Below are positions 59,058 to 64,000 of a stretch of DNA of 64,000 nt, piece after piece. The number at the start of each line of letters is the position of its first letter. The stretch's first letter is position 1. Made by a program: the position numbers and the translations under genes. The notes under the pieces were generated by a model, which saw only the letters and a list, made by a program, of their open reading frames with translations, searched no databases and was not told where the DNA came from. The stretch is from Bacillus sp. V3-13 (GTDB lineage Bacteria; Bacillota; Bacilli; Bacillales; Cytobacillaceae): positions 100,406 to 164,405 of the forward strand of contig NZ_PGUZ01000023.1 in assembly GCF_002860165.1 (NCBI RefSeq), written 5' to 3'.

Positions 59058-60794
59058 ATGATCAATCAACTTTCTTGGAAAGTTGGCGGACAACAAGGGG
59101 AAGGTATTGAAAGTACCGGGGAGATATTTTCCATTGCGCTGAATCGTTTAGGCTACTACTTGTATGGTTACCGCCACTTTTCATCACGTATTAAAGGCGG
59201 CCATACCAACAACAAAATTCGTGTAAGCACAACTCAAGTTCGGGCCATTTCAGATGATTTAGACATACTCGTCGCGTTTGACCAGGAAACGATCGATGTC
59301 AACTACAAAGAACTTCATGATAAAGGTGTCATTATTGCCGATTCTAAATTTGATCCGAAACAGCCAGAAGATACTAAAGCTTCGATGTATGCGGTTCCAT
59401 TTACGGAAATCGCCACGGAACTCGGCACATCCCTTATGAAAAATATGGTTGCGATCGGAGCAACTTCAGCAGTATTAGATCTTGATATTAAAGTTTTTGA
59501 AGAAGTAGTTCAAGAGATTTTCGGACGCAAGGGCCAGCAGGTCGTCGACAAAAACATGGAAGCGATTCAAGCAGGCTATAATTATATGAAAGAAAAGCTG
59601 GGTGAAAGCATCGAGACGATGCAGCTTGAAAAAGCAGACGGGAAAAAGCGGATGTTCATGATCGGAAATGATGCGATCGCCCTTGGAGCTTTAGCGGCAG
59701 GCTGCCGCTTTATGGCTGCATACCCGATTACGCCTGCTTCTGAAATTATGGAATACTTGATTAAAAAACTGCCTCCACTGGGCGGTACTGTTATTCAAAC
59801 AGAGGACGAAATTGCGGCCGTTACGATGGCGATCGGTGCCAACTATGCCGGTGCCCGTGCGTTTACAGCGTCAGCCGGCCCGGGACTGTCTTTGAAGATG
59901 GAAGCAATCGGTTTATCCGGCATTACGGAAACACCGCTTGTCATCGTTGATACACAGCGCGGCGGTCCTTCGACCGGCTTGCCAACTAAACAGGAACAGT
60001 CTGACTTGATGGCAATGATTTACGGGACTCACGGTGAAATTCCAAAAATTGTCCTCGCTCCAAGTACGGTTCAAGAGGCTTTCTATGATACCGCCGAAGC
60101 TTTTAATCTTGCAGAAGAATACCAGTGTCCGGTTATTATTCTATCAGACCTGCAGCTGTCATTAGGAAAGCAGACGGTGGAACCGCTCGAATTTGATAAA
60201 GTGGAAATCCGCCGCGGCAAGCTTGCGGATGCTGAACTTCCTGAAATTGAAAACAAAGGCTATTTTAAACGTTATGAAGTGACAGAAGATGGTGTATCAC
60301 CACGTGTCATTCCGGGCATGAAAAACGGGATTCACCACGTGACAGGTGTGGAGCATGATGAGACTGGAAAGCCGTCAGAATCGTCGGCAAACCGGAAAGC
60401 GCAAATGGATAAGCGCTTCAAGAAGGTCGAACATATTCATTTCGACACCCCTGTCTATAAAAACTCTCCGCATGAAGAAGCGGATTTATTAATTGTCGGT
60501 TTTAGCTCGACGCGCGGCACGATCGAAGAAGCAATCGTCCGCCTTGAAAAAGACGGATTAAAAGTAAATCATGCACAAGTACGGTTGATTCATCCGTTCC
60601 CAACAGATGAACTGCTGCCGCTTGTGAAATCGGCGAAAAAAATCGCAGTTGTTGAAAATAACGCAACCGGCCAGCTGGCAAACATTATGAAAATGAACGT
60701 CGGTCACGCTGACAAAGTTGTCAAGATCTTAAAGTATGATGGAAACCCATTCCTGCCGCATGAAATTCATACAAACTGCAAGGAGTTGTTTTAA
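59058..60794 (+). CDS. korA: 2-oxoacid:ferredoxin oxidoreductase, alpha (gamma-alpha fusion) subunit
   Basis: With KorB it oxidises a 2-oxoacid (probably 2-oxoglutarate) to acyl-CoA, reducing ferredoxin. The N-terminal gamma part (about 1-190; WKVGGQQGEGIESTGEIFS) is fused to the alpha part. The alpha part starts near 195 (GNDAIALGALAAGCRFMAAYPITPASEIMEYL) with the CoA/pyruvate-contact region and GPGLSLKMEAIGLSGITETP. It has 578 residues. AAAGGGGTG precedes the ATG. Substrate choice between 2-oxoglutarate and pyruvate or branched acids is inferred from the family. Confidence 0.92.
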   Translation: MINQLSWKVGGQQGEGIESTGEIFSIALNRLGYYLYGYRHFSSRIKGGHTNNKIRVSTTQVRAISDDLDILVAFDQETIDVNYKELHDKGVIIADSKFDPKQPEDTKASMYAVPFTEIATELGTSLMKNMVAIGATSAVLDLDIKVFEEVVQEIFGRKGQQVVDKNMEAIQAGYNYMKEKLGESIETMQLEKADGKKRMFMIGNDAIALGALAAGCRFMAAYPITPASEIMEYLIKKLPPLGGTVIQTEDEIAAVTMAIGANYAGARAFTASAGPGLSLKMEAIGLSGITETPLVIVDTQRGGPSTGLPTKQEQSDLMAMIYGTHGEIPKIVLAPSTVQEAFYDTAEAFNLAEEYQCPVIILSDLQLSLGKQTVEPLEFDKVEIRRGKLADAELPEIENKGYFKRYEVTEDGVSPRVIPGMKNGIHHVTGVEHDETGKPSESSANRKAQMDKRFKKVEHIHFDTPVYKNSPHEEADLLIVGFSSTRGTIEEAIVRLEKDGLKVNHAQVRLIHPFPTDELLPLVKSAKKIAVVENNATGQLANIMKMNVGHADKVVKILKYDGNPFLPHEIHTNCKELF

Positions 60795-61661
60795 ATGGCA
60801 ACATTTAAGGAATTTCGAAATAATGTAAAACCGAACTGGTGCCCCGGCTGTGGCGACTTCTCCGTACAGGCGGCGATCCAGCGGGCCGCGGCAAATGTCG
60901 GTCTTGAGCCTGAAAATTTGGCGATTGTTTCAGGGATCGGCTGTTCCGGCCGTATTTCCGGATATATTAATTCATACGGATTTCATGGTATCCACGGACG
61001 TTCATTGCCAATCGCCCAAGGTGTGAAAATGGCTAACCGGGATCTGACCGTGCTTGCTTCCGGCGGAGACGGCGACGGTTTCGCAATTGGAATGGGCCAT
61101 ACGATCCACGCGATTCGCCGCAACATTGATATTACTTATATTGTCATGGACAACCAAATCTATGGATTAACAAAAGGGCAGACATCACCACGTTCAGCGG
61201 CCGGTTTTAAAACAAAATCGACGCCGCAAGGATCGATTGAACAGGCTGTTTCTCCAATGGAAATGGCTTTGACAGCAGGTGCAACATTTGTAGCGCAAAG
61301 CTTTTCAACCGATTTAAAGGATTTAACAGCCCTGATTGAAGCGGGCATTAAGCATAAAGGATTTTCGTTAATCAATGTGTTTAGCCCATGTGTGACATAC
61401 AATAAAGTAAACACGTATGATTGGTTTAAAGAGAACTTAACAAAGCTTAGCGACATCGAAGGCTATGATCCTTCCAGCCGGGAAGTCGCGATGCAAACGC
61501 TGATGAAGCACAATGGCTTAGTGACAGGTTTAATTTATCAAGATACAGTGCGCAAGTCTTATCAGGAACTGATCAACGGCTACTCGGAAACGCCGCTTGC
61601 CCATGCTGATTTGAATTTAAGTGAAGATCACTTCGACAAGCTGGTAGCAGAGTTTATGTAA
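60795..61661 (+). CDS. korB: 2-oxoacid:ferredoxin oxidoreductase, beta subunit
   Basis: The beta subunit (288 residues) binds thiamine diphosphate and one [4Fe-4S] cluster. The cluster cysteines are C16 and C19 (WCPGCGD), C50 (GIGCSGR) and the one in FSPCVTYN. The ThDP/Mg motif is GDGDGFAIGMGHTIHAIRRN with DNQIYGLTKGQ. Its ATG directly follows the korA stop, with AAGGAG in korA. No ferredoxin gene is adjacent. A strong terminator ends the pair. Confidence 0.94.
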   Translation: MATFKEFRNNVKPNWCPGCGDFSVQAAIQRAAANVGLEPENLAIVSGIGCSGRISGYINSYGFHGIHGRSLPIAQGVKMANRDLTVLASGGDGDGFAIGMGHTIHAIRRNIDITYIVMDNQIYGLTKGQTSPRSAAGFKTKSTPQGSIEQAVSPMEMALTAGATFVAQSFSTDLKDLTALIEAGIKHKGFSLINVFSPCVTYNKVNTYDWFKENLTKLSDIEGYDPSSREVAMQTLMKHNGLVTGLIYQDTVRKSYQELINGYSETPLAHADLNLSEDHFDKLVAEFM

Positions 61662-61673
61662 ATAAAAGCAGTG

Positions 61674-61712
61674 AAAAACCCCCGGGATTCAAAATTAATC
61701 CCGGGGGTTTTT
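61674..61712 (+). terminator. Terminator after korB
   Basis: AAAAACCCCCGGGATT/AATCCCGGGGGTTTTT is a perfect 16-bp stem. Its symmetry would also allow termination on the opposite strand. Confidence 0.95.
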
Positions 61713-61890
61713 CATGTATTTTTTACTAAAAAATTCAAATTTAGCAGGGCCCTCTTTTTATAGTAAAATAGAAGTGTCGCTCCAGCACATTATCATATGT
61801 TATTGTTTGTTTTCGTCCAATCGTTTAAAATGGTTAGTTGTACGTTAACAAATAAATCAATGTTTAGAAATACAAGAAAGGGGATTTTTC

Positions 61891-63435
61891 ATGAACGAGA
61901 AACAACGTATTGAAGGCCAGCAAGTAGAAGCTGTTAATTCTCCGGACAAAAAATCCGTCAAGGACTACAGCAAATACTTCGAAGCTGTTTATATTCCCCC
62001 ATCCTTAAAGGATGCAAAAAAACGCGGAAAAGAGGAAGTAAAGTATCACAAAGACTTTACGATTCCGGAAGAGTTTCGCGGGATGGGAGCTGGACGAAAG
62101 TTTTACATTCGTACGTACGGATGTCAAATGAACGAGCATGACACAGAAGTGATGGCAGGAATCTTTTTAGCGCTCGGCTATGAAGCAACCGACCGGACTG
62201 AAGATGCCAATGTCATTCTGTTGAATACTTGTGCGATCCGTGAGAATGCCGAGAACAAAGTGTTTGGTGAAATTGGCCATTTGAAAGCATTAAAAAGGGA
62301 AAAACCCGACTTGCTTATCGGCGTTTGCGGCTGTATGTCCCAGGAAGAATCTGTCGTAAACAAAATTCTTGAAAAACATCATCATATCGACATGATCTTC
62401 GGAACACATAATATTCACCGCCTCCCGAATATTTTACAAGAAGCGTACATGTCAAAAGAAATGGTCGTCGAAGTATGGTCCAAAGAAGGGGACGTCATTG
62501 AGAACCTTCCGAAAGTACGCCGCGGCAATATTAAAGCATGGGTCAACATTATGTATGGCTGCGACAAGTTCTGTACGTATTGTATCGTTCCGTATACACG
62601 CGGAAAAGAACGGAGCCGCCGGCCGGAGGATATCATCCAGGAGGTTCGCCATTTAGCTGCGCAGGGCTACCAGGAAATTACGCTGCTTGGCCAAAACGTT
62701 AATGCATACGGCAAAGACTTCGAGGATATCCAGTACGGACTTGGCGATTTAATGGATGAAATTCGCAAAATCGATATCCCGCGTGTCCGTTTCACAACAA
62801 GCCACCCGCGTGATTTTGATGATCACTTGATCGAAGTGCTCGCCAAAGGCGGCAACTTGATGGATCACATTCATTTGCCGGTTCAATCAGGTTCGACCGA
62901 AGTGCTGAAAATCATGGCCCGCAAATACACGAGAGAGCAGTATTTAGAACTCGTCAGAAAAATTAAAGCTGCGATTCCGAATGTTTCTTTGACTACTGAC
63001 ATCATTGTCGGCTACCCGAATGAAACAGAAGAGCAGTTTGAAGAAACATTGTCGCTTTACCGTGAAGTAGGCTATGAAACGGCTTATACATTTATTTACT
63101 CACCGAGGGAAGGTACCCCGGCTGCGAAAATGACCGATAATGTGCCGATGGCTGTGAAGAAGGAGCGCTTGCAGCGTTTAAACGCGGTTGTGAACGAATT
63201 ATCGGCGGCAGCGATGAAAAAATACCAGGATCAGATTGTCGACGTGCTAGTCGAAGGGGAAAGTAAAAATAATCCTGATATGCTCGCCGGCTATACAACG
63301 AAAAACAAGCTTGTTAACATTAAAGGACCAAAAACGGCGATCGGCAAGATTGTCAAGGTAAAAATCACAGAAGCCAAAACATGGTCTTTAAACGGAGAAA
63401 TGGTGGAAGAACTACAATCAGTTGAGGTGAATTAA
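61891..63435 (+). CDS. miaB: tRNA-2-methylthio-N6-dimethylallyladenosine synthase
   Basis: MiaB adds the methylthio group to i6A37 of tRNAs. Its N-terminal domain holds three cluster cysteines ([29 protein letters not shown]). The radical-SAM core has [22 protein letters not shown] (CxxxCxxC), and a C-terminal TRAM domain binds tRNA. At 514 residues it includes the ~65-residue N-terminal extension usual in Bacillus. AAAGGGG precedes the ATG. ricA starts 1 nt after its stop. Confidence 0.97.
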   Translation: MNEKQRIEGQQVEAVNSPDKKSVKDYSKYFEAVYIPPSLKDAKKRGKEEVKYHKDFTIPEEFRGMGAGRKFYIRTYGCQMNEHDTEVMAGIFLALGYEATDRTEDANVILLNTCAIRENAENKVFGEIGHLKALKREKPDLLIGVCGCMSQEESVVNKILEKHHHIDMIFGTHNIHRLPNILQEAYMSKEMVVEVWSKEGDVIENLPKVRRGNIKAWVNIMYGCDKFCTYCIVPYTRGKERSRRPEDIIQEVRHLAAQGYQEITLLGQNVNAYGKDFEDIQYGLGDLMDEIRKIDIPRVRFTTSHPRDFDDHLIEVLAKGGNLMDHIHLPVQSGSTEVLKIMARKYTREQYLELVRKIKAAIPNVSLTTDIIVGYPNETEEQFEETLSLYREVGYETAYTFIYSPREGTPAAKMTDNVPMAVKKERLQRLNAVVNELSAAAMKKYQDQIVDVLVEGESKNNPDMLAGYTTKNKLVNIKGPKTAIGKIVKVKITEAKTWSLNGEMVEELQSVEVN

Positions 63436-63436
63436 C

Positions 63437-63868
63437 GTGGCGAAATACACAAAAGACGATATCGTCGCCCGCGCGAAAGAGTTGGCAAAGATGATTTCTG
63501 AAACGGAAGAGGTAGACTTTTTCAAGCGTGCTGAGGCACAAATTCATGGGAATGAAAAAGTCCGTTCAATGATAACCGAGATTAAGGGACTGCAAAAGCA
63601 GGCCGTCAATCTCCAGCATTATGGCAAGCCGGAAGCATTAAAGAAAGTCGAAGAGAAAATTTCCGCGCTTGAGCAGGATCTGGATGAGATTCCTCTTGTC
63701 CAGGAGTTCAAACAGTCCCAAGTAGAAGTGAATGAGCTGTTGCAAATTATTGCTTCCACTATCTCCAACACGGTTACAGATGAAATTATCACTGCAACCG
63801 GGGGAGACCTGCTGCACGGCGAAACAGGAGCACAAGTTAACACGAAAACCAGCTGCCACCAGCATTAA
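63437..63868 (+). CDS. ricA: RicA (YmcA), regulator of RNase Y-dependent processing
   Basis: RicA with RicF and RicT forms a Y-complex that carries Fe-S clusters and directs RNase Y in mRNA maturation; it influences sporulation, competence and biofilm formation. The 143-residue helical protein (YTKDDIVARAKELAKMISET... LEQDLDEIPLVQEFKQSQVEVNELLQ) ends with a cysteine-containing tail, SCHQH, consistent with cluster binding. The GTG start at 63437 follows TGAGGTGA inside miaB, so both are co-translated. Confidence 0.94.
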   Translation: MAKYTKDDIVARAKELAKMISETEEVDFFKRAEAQIHGNEKVRSMITEIKGLQKQAVNLQHYGKPEALKKVEEKISALEQDLDEIPLVQEFKQSQVEVNELLQIIASTISNTVTDEIITATGGDLLHGETGAQVNTKTSCHQH

Positions 63869-63876
63869 TCAGCATG

Positions 63877-63903
63877 GGCCCGGGATCACTCCCGGGCCTT
63901 TTT
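63877..63903 (+). terminator. Terminator after ricA
   Basis: GGCCCGGGA/TCCCGGGCC with a TCAC loop, then TTTTT. The remaining ~100 nt to the window end hold no supported gene; cotE is expected next from synteny. Confidence 0.92.
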
Positions 63904-64000
63904 CAAAAGATAAGAAAGTATAAAATTTTGGGTCTATCACGGTCATCTAGGCTGTGGTATTTTTATTTTATGGAGACGAACATTCTTAGACAAATTTTTT

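Noticed and set aside
63970..64000. Start of a gene at the right edge (ATG 63970)
   Set aside because: No ribosome binding site precedes it, and the ten codons seen do not resemble CotE, the expected next gene.

Overview
This is a stretch of core chromosome from an endospore-forming Firmicute of the family Bacillaceae (Bacillus in the broad sense). The gene order rpsB-tsf-pyrH-frr-uppS-cdsA-dxr-rseP-proS-polC-rimP-nusA-rnpM-ylxQ-infB-ylxP-rbfA-truB-ribF-rpsO-pnp-ylxY-mlpA-ymxH-dpaAB-asd-dapG-dapA-rnjB-tepA-ylzJ-spoIIIE matches B. subtilis, as do recA, rny, ymdB, spoVS, miaB and ricA further on. Sporulation genes (dpaA/dpaB, spoIIIE, spoVS), strong Shine-Dalgarno sequences and many GC-stem/T-run terminators agree with this. 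The genus cannot be fixed from the sequence alone. All 56 genes I accept lie on the + strand. I see no rRNA, tRNA, CRISPR array, insertion sequence or prophage.

Layout. 1-9.5 kb: translation (rpsB end, tsf, frr), UMP kinase, isoprenoid and phospholipid synthesis (uppS, cdsA, dxr), the site-2 protease RseP and prolyl-tRNA synthetase. 9.6-24.3 kb: replicative polymerase PolC, then the rimP-nusA-rnpM-ylxQ-infB-ylxP-rbfA-truB-ribF cluster for transcription, ribosome maturation and RNA modification, then rpsO and pnp. 24.4-32.3 kb: ylxY, an M16 peptidase, ymxH, and the aspartate/dipicolinate branch (dpaAB, asd, dapG, dapA), which together supply diaminopimelate, lysine and spore dipicolinate. 32.4-37.9 kb: a phased repeat array, RNase J2, TepA, YlzJ and the DNA translocase SpoIIIE. 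38-44 kb: a GntR regulator (ymfC) beside a complete nucleoside ABC importer (nupNOPQ type). 44-51 kb: a membrane diguanylate cyclase, a pair of complementary degenerate M16 proteins (ymfF/ymfH), an SDR reductase, ymfJ, ymfK and rodZ. 51-64 kb: pgsA, cinA, recA, RNase Y, ymdB, spoVS, an M19 dipeptidase, the 2-oxoacid:ferredoxin oxidoreductase korAB, miaB and ricA.

Differences from the B. subtilis arrangement as I remember it: the nucleoside transporter sits next to ymfC, a GGDEF gene occupies the slot after it, pbpX is absent between recA and rny, and an M19 dipeptidase plus korAB replace tdh/kbl before miaB.

I did not find a clearly new multi-gene system; most of the window is ordinary housekeeping DNA. 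The items most worth a second look are the 20-bp phased repeats before rnjB, the 18-bp perfect palindrome before ymfC, the YmfF/YmfH split active site, the P-loop in the ACT protein YmfK, the intact metal site in RNase J2, and candidate leader hairpins before rimP and nupO.
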